The position numbers were made by a program, and so were the translations under genes. A model generated the notes under the pieces. It was given only the letters and a program-made list of their open reading frames with translations. It ran no database searches and was not told the DNA's origin. This document shows positions 1-8,075 of a stretch of 64,000 bases of DNA, piece after piece (within the stretch, counting starts at the first letter, position 1; every line of letters begins with the position of its first letter). Source of the stretch: CAVTHW01 sp963734625 (lineage in GTDB: Bacteria > Acidobacteriota > Terriglobia > Bryobacterales > Bryobacteraceae); contig CAVTHW010000003.1 in assembly GCA_963734625.1 (NCBI GenBank), positions 310,001 to 374,000 on the forward strand. Direction: 5' to 3'.

Positions 1-537
1 CTCATGATCGGATACAAGCGTCCCGATCAGCTCGACAAGGACGATCCGGTGTTTGACGTCCTGGCTACGATTCTTTCCTCCGGGCGGACCGGCCTTCTTT
101 ACCAGGATCTGGTCCGCGACAAGCGGAGCGCCTTCGGCGCCCAGGCAGTCGCCTCCTTTCCCGGCACCAAGTATCCGACCCTGTTTCTGCTCTATGTGAG
201 CGCCTCGTTAAACCACACCGTCGAGGAGAACGAGAACGCCTGCTACGCCATCCTGGCGAAGCTGCAAGAGGCGCCGGTGGACAAGGAGACCCTGGATCGG
301 GTTAAGACCAAGGTCCGCGCGTCGCTCATACGGCAGTTGGACAGCAACACCGGCCTGGCCGAGCAGCTCGCTTACTACTACGTCAACTACGGCGACTGGC
401 GAAAGCTGTTCACCAGCATCGACGACATCGACCGGGTAACTGCCGCGGACGTGCAACGCGTGGCCCGCCAGTACTTCAAGCGGGAGCAGCGGACGGTCGT
501 TTACACGGTGAGTCCCAAGGCGGAGGCGGGCCAATGA
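1..537 (+). CDS. M16-family zinc peptidase, C-terminal part (5' end outside window)
   Basis: The reading frame is open from the first base, so the gene begins upstream and only about the last 178 residues are visible. They match the C-terminal half of bacterial M16B (insulinase/processing-peptidase-like) subunits: a segment around a shared SGRTGLLYQDLV core, the middle beta/alpha portion, and a terminal helix with VTAADVQRVARQYF, which in this family helps close the substrate chamber. The stop overlaps the start of the next M16 gene (ATGA), so the two are translationally coupled. In bacteria such genes often come as a catalytic subunit followed by an inactive one. Because the downstream partner lacks the zinc motif, this protein is inferred to carry the HxxEH site in its missing N-terminal half. 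Confidence 0.85.
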   Translation, partial: LMIGYKRPDQLDKDDPVFDVLATILSSGRTGLLYQDLVRDKRSAFGAQAVASFPGTKYPTLFLLYVSASLNHTVEENENACYAILAKLQEAPVDKETLDRVKTKVRASLIRQLDSNTGLAEQLAYYYVNYGDWRKLFTSIDDIDRVTAADVQRVARQYFKREQRTVVYTVSPKAEAGQ

Positions 538-1997
538 AAACCATTCGAAGACTGCTGCCGCTGTTGCTCATCGCGCTGCTGGCTCCTGCGCAGACCCGGC
601 CGGCGGCGGCGCCCGAGCCATCTTACCAGAACCTGAAGTACGCCCCGCTGAAGCCGGTCACCATTCCGGAGGTTGCGGCATACACCCTCTCGAACGGCAT
701 GCGGGTTTACCTGCTGGAGAACCACGAACTGCCGCTCGTCAGGGGCTTCGCCCTCGTCCGGAGCGGCAACCTGTTTGATCCGCCCGGCAAGATCGGCCTG
801 GCGGGGTTGACCGGGACAGTGATGCGCACGGGCGGCACGGCGGCGCACACCGGAGAGCAATTGGACCAGGCGTTGGAAAATGTGGCGGCGTCGGTCGAGT
901 GCGGGATAGGCGAGACCTCCGGCAGCGTGAGCTTCTCCGCGCTGAAGGAGAACACCGATCAGGTGCTGAGCCTCTTTCGGGAGGTCCTGACCTCGCCCGA
1001 GTTTCGCGAGGATAAGCTTGGCCTGGCCAAGTCGCAGTTGAACAGCGCCATCTCCCGCCGCAACGACGAACCCAGTGAGATCGCCGCCCGGGAGTTCACG
1101 GAGTTGGTGTACGGCAAGGATACGCCCTACGGCTGGCGCATCGAGTACGCTGACGTGGACCGCATCCAGCGCGAGGACTTGGTCGGCTTCTACCGGCGCT
1201 ATTTCTTCCCGGCCAACATCAGGCTTGCGGTCTACGGGGACTTCGACGCGGCCGGGATGCGGGATAAGCTCGAAAAACTCTTTGCCGGTTGGACGGTCGA
1301 GCAGCCCCCGGTGCCCGCGTTTCCCGCGGTTCGCGAAAAGCCCGCGGCAGGAGTGAACCTGGCGGAGGCGCCGGACACTACCCAGACGTTTTTTCAAATT
1401 GGCCACCTGGGGGGCGTGCTGCGCGACAAGGACTATCCGGCGCTGGAAGTCATGGCCGATATTTTGGGCGGCGGCTTCCGCAGCCGGCTGTTCCGCAGGG
1501 TGAGGACCGATCTGGGCTACGCCTACGACGTCTCCGCGTATTGGGGCGCGGCCTACGACCACCCGGGCGTGTTCGTGGTCGCCGGCAGCACCAAATCGGC
1601 GTCCACGACGGACGCGCTGATCGTGATCAAGGAGGAGATTCAGAAGATTCGGACGACTGAAGTCTCCGATGCCGAGCTTCAGGCCGCCAAGGATACGGTT
1701 CTCAACAGCTTTGTATTCAAGTTCGACTCGCCGGGCAAGACCCTCAACCGGGTTGTCACCCAGGACTACTACGGCTATCCGCGAGATTTCATCTTTCAGT
1801 ATCAGAAGGCAGTCGCGGCTGCGAGTAAGGCCGACATCCTGCGCGTGGCGAAGGAATATATCAAGCCCGAGAGTTTCACTATCGTCGCTGTGGGGAAATC
1901 GAAGGATTTCGGCCGCCCGCTGACGGAGCTGGGCTCCGCGGTGACGCAAATCGACTTGACCATTCCCAAGCCGGAGGGGCAGAAGAAGGAGCCATGA
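534..1997 (+). CDS. Secreted M16-family peptidase subunit lacking the zinc-binding motif
   Basis: This 487-residue protein starts with a signal peptide (roughly residues 1-20, KTIRRLLPLLLIALLAPAQ). It contains two M16 halves, about 50-270 and 275-470. Where active M16 enzymes carry HxxEH, this one reads GLAGLTGTVMRTGG, so no zinc ligands are present. The second half has the conserved GGGFRSRLFRRVRTDLGYAY segment used in substrate binding. It overlaps the upstream M16 gene by four bases and probably forms a heterodimer with it, as in YmxG/PqqF-like pairs, in the periplasm. The pairing is inferred from gene order; the missing motif is read directly. Confidence 0.88.
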   Translation: MKTIRRLLPLLLIALLAPAQTRPAAAPEPSYQNLKYAPLKPVTIPEVAAYTLSNGMRVYLLENHELPLVRGFALVRSGNLFDPPGKIGLAGLTGTVMRTGGTAAHTGEQLDQALENVAASVECGIGETSGSVSFSALKENTDQVLSLFREVLTSPEFREDKLGLAKSQLNSAISRRNDEPSEIAAREFTELVYGKDTPYGWRIEYADVDRIQREDLVGFYRRYFFPANIRLAVYGDFDAAGMRDKLEKLFAGWTVEQPPVPAFPAVREKPAAGVNLAEAPDTTQTFFQIGHLGGVLRDKDYPALEVMADILGGGFRSRLFRRVRTDLGYAYDVSAYWGAAYDHPGVFVVAGSTKSASTTDALIVIKEEIQKIRTTEVSDAELQAAKDTVLNSFVFKFDSPGKTLNRVVTQDYYGYPRDFIFQYQKAVAAASKADILRVAKEYIKPESFTIVAVGKSKDFGRPLTELGSAVTQIDLTIPKPEGQKKEP

Positions 1998-2789
1998 AGA
2001 AGCTGCTTGTTTTCCTGCTGTCGATGGCGGCCGTCTCGGCCCAGACTAACGAGGATAAGGGCAAGCGGATCGTCATGGATGCGCTGGCCGCGCTGGGCGG
2101 AGACCGGTTCCTGGCCATGCGCGACCGCACCGAGACCGGCCGCGCCTATTCGTTTTACAACGAGCAGCTCTCCGGCCTTTCCGCTGGCCACCATTCAGAC
2201 CAAGTACCGGGCGGTGCCCGGCCAGCCTTCCATCAACTCCCCCGGCATGCTGGAGCGGCAGGCGTTCGGCAAGAAGCAGGAGTCTGGATCCGTGCTGTTT
2301 ACGAACACCGCCGGCTACGACATCACTTTTCGCGGCGCCCGTCCCATTCCCGACGAGTCGTTCCAGAGGTACAGGGAAACGGTCTGGCGGAATTTCTTCT
2401 ACGTGCTGCGGATGCGGCTCAATGAGCCGGGGCTGATGTTCGATTCGAAGGGGCTGCAGGTGTGGATGAACCAGCCGGTCCAGATCGTGGATATCACCGA
2501 CGCGCAGAACCAGGTCCTGACCGTGTACTTCCACGAATCCACAAAGCTCCCCGTCCACCAGGTCTTTTACCGGCGCGACCCGAAGACCAAGGAGAGGATC
2601 GAGGAAGTGACCGACTACGGCAAGTACGTCGACGTGGGCGGCATCCGGTGGCCATTCACCGTGCAGCGCACCCGCGACAAGCAGAAAATCTACGAGTTGT
2701 ACGCCGACACGGTCACGATCAACGACGACCTGCCCGACAGCCTGTTCGATCTCCCCGCCGGCGTCAAGATGCTGCCCAAGGAGCGGTGA
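1994..2789 (+). CDS. Secreted hypothetical protein, interrupted by a frameshift
   Basis: The start codon overlaps the preceding stop (ATGA) and follows an AAGGAG ribosome site. The first reading frame gives a signal peptide (MKKLLVFLLSMAAVSAQ) and then about 45 residues that look genuine. Near 2165-2190 the protein-like reading moves to another frame and continues to 2789. The total length is one base more than a multiple of three, so a single extra base would explain it. The restored protein would be about 264 residues and exported, ending in a beta-rich domain (DYGKYVDVGGIRWPFTVQR) that recalls LolA/LppX-type outer-membrane lipoprotein-sorting folds. That resemblance is weak and no function is assigned. 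It is the third gene of the M16 operon. Confidence 0.6.
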
Positions 2790-2818
2790 GTAGGGGCACG
2801 GCGGCGCCGTGCCCCTAC
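2790..2818. terminator. Perfect palindrome between convergent genes, likely bidirectional terminator
   Basis: A 13-bp perfect inverted repeat (GTAGGGGCACGGC, three-base loop, then its complement) starts one base after the stop of the M16-operon gene and overlaps the stop codon of the convergent cyclophilin gene. The position and stem strength suit a two-way transcription stop, although neither side has a long T-run. The same kind of GGGGCACGGC palindrome is also seen as a dispersed REP-like element in other genomes. Confidence 0.55.
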
Positions 2819-3426
2819 GGGATCTTCGCGGTCTTGATGTAGTCCAGCTTCGGGAACTCCTGGATGAGGTAGGTGTTGCCTTCCTGCTCGATCCGGGACT
2901 GGTCGGGGCCTTGCCGCCGGCGGACCTCGCCGTAGCCGCTGAACAACTGGTCGACAACATCCATGCCCGATACGACTTTGCCGAAAGGTGCGAACCGCTT
3001 GCTGTCCAGGTAGGTGTTGTCCTTAAGGTTGATGAACACTTGCGTGGTTCGGGTGGCCGGGCCCCCCATGGCGAAGGTGACCGTCCCTCGGGCGTTGCTC
3101 TGAAGGACCTCGTCGTCGGGCAAAGTAAACTGGCTCCAATAGAGGTCCTTGCCAGGAACCCCTTTTATGCCGAACTGGGCAACAAACCCCGGCACGACGC
3201 GGAAGAACCGCGCCCCGTCGTAGAAGTGATCCTGAAGAAGTTCGTAGATCCGGTCGGCGCCGTATGGCGCCCAGGCCCTGGTTACTTCGACGACGAAGAC
3301 GCCCTTGGTCGTATCGAAGCTGACCCGATAGACCTCCGGGGCGCGGGTCCGCTTTGAGGTGTCCTGCGCCGGCCCGCAAGCCGAGAGCAAGATCGGGAGG
3401 ATTGCAGCCAGGATACGTAGCCTCAT
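2815..3426 (-). CDS. Peptidyl-prolyl cis-trans isomerase, cyclophilin type, lipoprotein
   Basis: This 203-residue protein begins with a lipoprotein signal ending in the lipobox LSAC (Cys17), so it should be anchored in a membrane facing the periplasm. The rest is a compact cyclophilin domain: FDTTKGVFVVEVTRAWAP at the start, FYDGARFFRVVPGFVAQFGIKG as the signature stretch with the catalytic-type Phe/Arg pair, and an ATRTTQVFINLKDN segment where family members have the active-site Gln/Phe. It would speed proline isomerisation during folding of exported proteins. It stands alone, converging with the M16 operon and divergent from the LysR gene. Confidence 0.9.
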   Translation of the reverse strand: MRLRILAAILPILLSACGPAQDTSKRTRAPEVYRVSFDTTKGVFVVEVTRAWAPYGADRIYELLQDHFYDGARFFRVVPGFVAQFGIKGVPGKDLYWSQFTLPDDEVLQSNARGTVTFAMGGPATRTTQVFINLKDNTYLDSKRFAPFGKVVSGMDVVDQLFSGYGEVRRRQGPDQSRIEQEGNTYLIQEFPKLDYIKTAKIP

Positions 3427-3482
3427 GACTGGGATTCTGATTCGCGGCGGCGCGTAAAGTCAAGTCCGCCCGGCCTGGATGC

Positions 3483-3488
3483 TATAAT
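3483..3488 (+). promoter_or_regulatory. Candidate -10 element (TATAAT) for the LysR gene
   Basis: An exact TATAAT lies 30 bases before the LysR start in the short gap separating it from the divergent cyclophilin gene. No convincing -35 hexamer is visible at the right spacing, so only the -10 is called. Confidence 0.4.
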
Positions 3489-3517
3489 TCTGACGAACAG
3501 CGGCAGCCGCCGGCCCT

Positions 3518-4429
3518 ATGGATCTCGATCAACTGCACACATTTCTCGAAATCGTCCGCCTGAAGAGTTTTTCCAAGGCCGCCGAGACCTGCTTCCGTAC
3601 CCAGCCGGCCATCAGTGCGCAGGTGCGTCAACTGGAGCAGGAACTGGGCACGTCCCTGTTCGACCGTCTGGGGACGCGCATCGCGCTCACTCCGGCGGGC
3701 AGGATTCTGGCAGAGTACGCCGAGCAGATCCTCGACTTGCGGAGACGTGCGCAGGACGCCGTTAACGAACTCGAGAAGGCGCCCCGCGGCGCGCTAATGA
3801 TCGCCGCCAACGAGGCGACCTGCGTCTACGTGCTGCCGCTGGTCTTTTCGGAGTACACCAAGCGCTTCCCCAACGTGCAGCTTCTCGTGGAGCGCTCCTA
3901 TGGAGCCAAGGTGGTCCAGGCGGTCATGGATAACCTGGCGGATTTCGGGTTCACCCAGTTGCCCATTGCCGAACGCAAGCTGCAAGTCATCAAGGTTCAC
4001 ACCGACGAACTGAAGTTGATCGTGCCGCCGGGGCATGCGCTAGGCAAGCGTGAATCGGCTAGCGCCCAGGATATTGTCGGGATTCCCCTGCTGCTGCCCA
4101 AATCCGGCAACACGCGCGCGCGCCTTAACGTATGGATGGAATTGGTGGAAGACATTATCCACGTGTCGATGGAGTTGGACTCAACCGAGATGATTAAGCG
4201 CTTCGTGATGGCCGGGCTGGGGGTTTCCTTCGCGCCGGCTTCGCACTGCGTGGAAGAGGTGAAAGACGGGCGCCTGGAGGCCCTGTCGCTCGCCCCGGAG
4301 CCGATCATCCGGCAGGTCGGTTTGGTCTACCGCAAAGACAAGGCGCTGTCCAGAGCCGCACTAGGTTTCATTGACGCCGTGGTCGAGCACGCGCCGAAAG
4401 GCAGACTGAAGCCGGCAGCCGGCCAGTGA
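3518..4429 (+). CDS. LysR-family transcriptional regulator
   Basis: This 303-residue protein has the standard LysR build. Residues 1-60 form a winged helix-turn-helix (MDLDQLHTFLEIVRLKSFSK, then TQPAISAQVRQLEQELG as the recognition helix), followed by a linker helix and a periplasmic-binding-like effector domain from about residue 90. The effector part contains VERSYGAKVVQAVMDNLADFGF and GLGVSFAPASH, as in the CysB/Cbl/CbbR branch. Its inducer and targets cannot be read from the sequence. The neighbours are a cyclophilin gene (divergent) and rfbD (downstream, 34 bases away). Confidence 0.92.
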   Translation: MDLDQLHTFLEIVRLKSFSKAAETCFRTQPAISAQVRQLEQELGTSLFDRLGTRIALTPAGRILAEYAEQILDLRRRAQDAVNELEKAPRGALMIAANEATCVYVLPLVFSEYTKRFPNVQLLVERSYGAKVVQAVMDNLADFGFTQLPIAERKLQVIKVHTDELKLIVPPGHALGKRESASAQDIVGIPLLLPKSGNTRARLNVWMELVEDIIHVSMELDSTEMIKRFVMAGLGVSFAPASHCVEEVKDGRLEALSLAPEPIIRQVGLVYRKDKALSRAALGFIDAVVEHAPKGRLKPAAGQ

Positions 4430-4463
4430 CGCGCCGCCTCAGCCGCGCTATCCTACCAGTTTG

Positions 4464-5351
4464 ATGCGCAAAAAAATCACGGTTCTGGGCAACGCCGGCC
4501 AACTAGGCCAGGAATTGATGACGGAGTTCACGCGCCGGGGCTACTACGTTACGGGCATGGACCGCGACGTCGTGGACATTACCGACCCGTTTCAGGTGGA
4601 GGAGTGTATTGCCGCCCTGGATCCTTCGGTGGTGGTAAACGCGGCCGCCTATAACCAGGTCGATGTGGCCGAGCGGGAGCCGCAGGCCGCCTTCGCGGTC
4701 AATGCGCTCGCCGTTCGCAACATCGCCATCGCCTGCCGCCAGGCCGACGCGTCTTTGGTGCACTTTTCCACGGACTATGTATTCGACGGCGCCGCGGGCA
4801 GGCCCTACACCGAGTTGGACTCGCCTCACCCCCTGGGCGCCTACGCCGTTTCCAAGCTGGCGGGAGAATTGTTCGCTCACGCCTATCTGGATAAGCCCCT
4901 GATTATCCGCACCTCCGGCGTCTTCGGCCCGGGCGGACTCGATACGGCGCGCGGTAACTTCGTCGAGATGATGCTCCGCCTGGCCTCCGCGGGACAGCCC
5001 ATCCGCGTCCTGGAGGATTACTATGCATCGCCCGCCTACGCCCCGGCCCTGGCGGCGCGAACTGCGGACCTGGTGGATCGGGAGCTGGACGGGGTGTTCC
5101 ACATCGGCGGCGGAGCCCCGATTTCCTGGTTCGAGTTCGCCAAGATGATCTTCAGTGCCGCCGGCCTCTCGCCGGAGTTGCGGCCGATCAACGAGCGCGA
5201 GTACCGCACCGAGGCGCGCCGTCCGAAGTACTCGCCGTTGTCCAACGCCAAGATGGAGAGCCTGGGGATCGAAGCGATGCCCCCGATGCAAGATGCCGTC
5301 CGGGATTATTTCGAGCGAAGGAAAGCCAGGCCCAGCCGGGTCAAGGCTTGA
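4464..5351 (+). CDS. rfbD: dTDP-4-dehydrorhamnose reductase
   Basis: This is an extended short-chain dehydrogenase of 295 residues. It has an N-terminal Rossmann motif (GNAGQLGQEL), the family-typical VVNAAAYNQVDVAE segment, and a catalytic Thr/Tyr/Lys set in HFSTDYVFDG and AYAVSKLAGE. It would reduce dTDP-4-keto-L-rhamnose to dTDP-L-rhamnose with NAD(P)H in the cytoplasm. The ATG at 4464 is preferred; a TTG three bases earlier is possible and no clear ribosome site decides between them. No rfbA, rfbB or rfbC lies nearby, so the pathway is split in this genome. It overlaps by 11 bases the 3' end of the convergent VWFA gene. Confidence 0.88.
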   Translation: MRKKITVLGNAGQLGQELMTEFTRRGYYVTGMDRDVVDITDPFQVEECIAALDPSVVVNAAAYNQVDVAEREPQAAFAVNALAVRNIAIACRQADASLVHFSTDYVFDGAAGRPYTELDSPHPLGAYAVSKLAGELFAHAYLDKPLIIRTSGVFGPGGLDTARGNFVEMMLRLASAGQPIRVLEDYYASPAYAPALAARTADLVDRELDGVFHIGGGAPISWFEFAKMIFSAAGLSPELRPINEREYRTEARRPKYSPLSNAKMESLGIEAMPPMQDAVRDYFERRKARPSRVKA

Positions 5352-6303
5352 CGGCGTAATACCCCTTGCGAGCCTGCACCTTCAAGCCCTTCGGGAGCGC
5401 TCGAACTTCGACTTTGCGATAAGCGCCGTCCTTGACCGGGTTGGCGGGGACGTACCCGATGGCGTACTGGCTGCGCATCTCGTCCTGAATCTGCTTGAAG
5501 ATAGATTCCAGCGTATTGTTCCTGTCAACTCTGAACTGGCGCCCCCCGGTTTCCTCGGACATCCGCCGCAGCTCGCCGTCGCTGGGGGCGCCGAAGCGGC
5601 CCATGCCGCCGTAGGCGCTCGGGTCTACGTAGTAGATGCTGTAAATGATCGCGTCCGCCATTTGGGCGGCCCGCATGGCCTCACCGATCTTGAGGCGGCT
5701 GCCTTCGTCCACGCCGTCGGTGATTAGCACGATGGCCTTGCGCCCGACCTCCGCGCGCAGCTTCTCAGTGGCCGCCAGATAGACCGCGTCGTACAACACC
5801 GTCCCACGCGGTTGGTAGACGGTGGGCACCGGGCCGGGCTGGAGGGTGCCCGGAGGCGCGCTTAGCTTCAGTTGGTCCAGCCCCTCGCGCAGCAGCAGAG
5901 GGGAGCCGGTGAAATCCTGAAGCAACTCCGCCTCGGCGCCGAAGCTGATCAGAAACGCCATATCCTGCTTGTGCAGGACGCTGGAGAAGAACTGGTGAGC
6001 GGTCCGGCGCTCGGTTTCGATCAGGCGCTCCTGGCTGCGGCTGACATCCACCAGCAGGCCAATTGTCAGCGGCAAGTCGGTCTCCCGCGCGAAATAGCGG
6101 ATTTCCTGCGGCTTGCCCTCCTCGCTTACCGCGAAGTCCGCTTTGCTTAGATTGGAGACCAGGGCGCCCCGGTTGTCCCGCACCGAGCACAGGATGTTGA
6201 CCACGCTCACGTCGACCTTGATGGTCGGCATCTCCTGGCCGTGTTGTAGCGGCGCCGTCCATAGCGCCAGAGCGGCCGCGAACAGTGGTCTTCGTACAGG
6301 CAT
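5341..6303 (-). CDS. Secreted VWFA-related acidobacterial protein (short form)
   Basis: This 320-residue exported protein has a signal peptide over about residues 1-22. A von Willebrand A-like domain fills residues about 30-310, beginning with IKVDVSVVNILCSVRDNRGALV, typical of the acidobacterial VWFA family. The metal-site motif is canonical here (DVSRS, the DxSxS pattern), followed by a VLITDGVDEGS strand. It ends with a VEVRALPKGLKVQARKGYYA strand shared with the larger VWFA proteins further along. It probably binds a partner protein or surface ligand in the periplasm, but the role of this family is unknown. Confidence 0.87.
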   Translation of the reverse strand: MPVRRPLFAAALALWTAPLQHGQEMPTIKVDVSVVNILCSVRDNRGALVSNLSKADFAVSEEGKPQEIRYFARETDLPLTIGLLVDVSRSQERLIETERRTAHQFFSSVLHKQDMAFLISFGAEAELLQDFTGSPLLLREGLDQLKLSAPPGTLQPGPVPTVYQPRGTVLYDAVYLAATEKLRAEVGRKAIVLITDGVDEGSRLKIGEAMRAAQMADAIIYSIYYVDPSAYGGMGRFGAPSDGELRRMSEETGGRQFRVDRNNTLESIFKQIQDEMRSQYAIGYVPANPVKDGAYRKVEVRALPKGLKVQARKGYYAVKP

Positions 6304-6353
6304 GTTATAAGGCTACACTGTGTTGGATGTCCCAATAGCGGATCCCGTTACAT

Positions 6354-6959
6354 ATGCGCAAGGCGATTGTCTATCTTCAGGAGGCAGATTCCGTTCTCGG
6401 CGGACTGATTGCCAAGGTGGGGCCGTACCGCATTCGCTACCTGGAGCCGAGCTTTGAAACCCTGGCGAAGTCCATCGTGTACCAGCAACTTAGCGGCAAG
6501 GCCGCGGCGACGATCTTCGGCCGGTTGCAGGACGCCGTAGATGGCGAGGAACTGACCCCGGCGGCGGTTTTGCGCCTGACCCCCCGGAAGATGCGGGCGC
6601 TGGGCTTATCCCGTCAAAAAATCTCGTACATCCGTGACATAGCCTCCCACGCCCAGTCGGGCGAGGTAGAATTCGAGGTCTTGCGCCGACTGCCGGACGA
6701 CGAGGTGATCCGTATCCTTACCGGCCTCAGGGGCGTAGGGATCTGGACGGTGCACATGTTCCTGATCTTCGCGCTGCGGCGGCGGGACGTGCTCCCCAGC
6801 GGCGATTTGGGGATTCGCGCGGCGGTGCGAAAAGTATACGGCCTGGCCCAGACCCCCACCCCGTCTGAAGTTGAGGAAATTGGAGCCAGGTGGCGCCCCT
6901 ACCGCACCCTGGCGAGCTGGTACCTTTGGCGGAGCTTGGAGCCGAATGCGAACCTCTGA
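6354..6959 (+). CDS. DNA-3-methyladenine glycosylase II (AlkA-like, HhH-GPD)
   Basis: This 201-residue enzyme of the HhH-GPD superfamily would remove alkylated purines from DNA in base-excision repair. It contains FETLAKSIVYQQLSGKAAATI, the usual opening of AlkA C-terminal domains, the helix-hairpin-helix LRGVGIWTVHMFLIF, and the catalytic aspartate in LPSGDLGIRAAV. It lacks the N-terminal AlkA fold of E. coli, like many short bacterial versions. It stands alone between a divergent VWFA gene and a permease gene. Confidence 0.9.
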   Translation: MRKAIVYLQEADSVLGGLIAKVGPYRIRYLEPSFETLAKSIVYQQLSGKAAATIFGRLQDAVDGEELTPAAVLRLTPRKMRALGLSRQKISYIRDIASHAQSGEVEFEVLRRLPDDEVIRILTGLRGVGIWTVHMFLIFALRRRDVLPSGDLGIRAAVRKVYGLAQTPTPSEVEEIGARWRPYRTLASWYLWRSLEPNANL

Positions 6960-7025
6960 GCGGGCGCCGCTTGACCCGCGCTCCCGCGCCATAGTAACCT
7001 CACGATTCAACACCGAGGACTCCCG

Positions 7026-8075
7026 ATGACGTTACCTACCAACTATTTGGCGTGTCTGCTGGTTGCAATCTTCAGCCTGCTCTGTGGCGTGGCTTGGGCC
7101 AACAGCGTCAAGCTCAGCGGAAAGCGGCGCTTCGAACTCTTTTATTTCGATTTTGCCGCAGGCGTGATGCTGACCGCCGTGGTGGTGGCGCTCACCCTGG
7201 GCACGCTGGGATCCGACGGCTTCGTGCTGATGGATGACTTCCTGCACGCCGGCAAAAAGAACCTCGCCTTCGGTGTCGTCGCCGGCGTGATCTTCAACCT
7301 CGGCGGCTTTCTGTTGGTCGCCGCCATCAAGTTGGCCGGCTTGTCGGTGGCCTTTCCGATCGGGTTCGGACTGGCTTTCGCGGTCTGGAGCGTCCTGGCT
7401 CACGTCATCGACGGGCAGGGCAAGCCGGCTTTGGTTATCGCGGGAGTGGCCGCGCTGGCGGCGGCGATCGTTTTCGACATGGTAGCCTTTAGTGCCGTCT
7501 CGCTTCACCACGAGGTCGCCAAGATGAAGGCCGGCCAGCACCGCACGCTGCGGCCGTCCATAGCCTGGAAGGGAGTGTTGTTGAGCGCAATAGGCGGAGT
7601 CTTGATGGGTTCGATTCGACCGCTGGTGCAGTTCTCCAAAGCCGGGGAGATCGGAATCGGGCCGTACGCCCTGGGACTCTGTTTCTGCCTCGGAGTCTTT
7701 ATCTCGACCTTCGTTTTCAATCTTTACTTCATGAATCTGCCTCTTGCCGGCGCTCCCCTGGAAATGCGGGACTACTTCCGCGGCGGGGGCGAGGGCCGCA
7801 TCTTGGGATTGCTCAGCGGCGTGGCCGGGAGCCTCTGCGTCTTTGCCGGCCTGGTGGCAGCCAGCGCGCCCCCGGAGGTCCAGATCGATCCTGTCCTGGC
7901 CTGCTGGCTGGCCGGGGGTCTCGTGCCTCTCGGCGCTTTGTCCGGCGTACTGGTATGGAAGGAGTTCGCGGGCGTCGGGCCCAAGACTATGGCGCTGGTC
8001 TTCGTGATGTTCTGCCTGCTGCTGGCAGGCCTGGGCCTGGTGGCCGCCGCGCAGACCGCGGTGCCGCCGGTCTAA
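7026..8075 (+). CDS. DMT-superfamily permease (GRP/ureide-permease-like)
   Basis: A 349-residue integral membrane protein with about ten hydrophobic helices and almost no soluble parts. The order is an opening helix (YLACLLVAIFSLLCGVAWAN), a conserved FDFAAGVMLTAVVVALTLGTLG, then FNLGGFLLVAAIKLAGLSVA and PIGFGLAFAVWSVLAHVID. This recalls the glucose/rhamnose porters (GRP, RhaT) and the plant/bacterial ureide permeases in the drug/metabolite transporter superfamily. The substrate is not predictable from the sequence; a sugar or a purine-breakdown product is most likely from the family. It converges with the AlaX gene, the two ends overlapping by four bases. Confidence 0.75.
   Translation: MTLPTNYLACLLVAIFSLLCGVAWANSVKLSGKRRFELFYFDFAAGVMLTAVVVALTLGTLGSDGFVLMDDFLHAGKKNLAFGVVAGVIFNLGGFLLVAAIKLAGLSVAFPIGFGLAFAVWSVLAHVIDGQGKPALVIAGVAALAAAIVFDMVAFSAVSLHHEVAKMKAGQHRTLRPSIAWKGVLLSAIGGVLMGSIRPLVQFSKAGEIGIGPYALGLCFCLGVFISTFVFNLYFMNLPLAGAPLEMRDYFRGGGEGRILGLLSGVAGSLCVFAGLVAASAPPEVQIDPVLACWLAGGLVPLGALSGVLVWKEFAGVGPKTMALVFVMFCLLLAGLGLVAAAQTAVPPV

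Noticed and set aside
501..1949. A 482-codon minus-strand frame opposite the M16 gene
   Set aside because: His/Arg/Leu-rich mirror frame with no motif.
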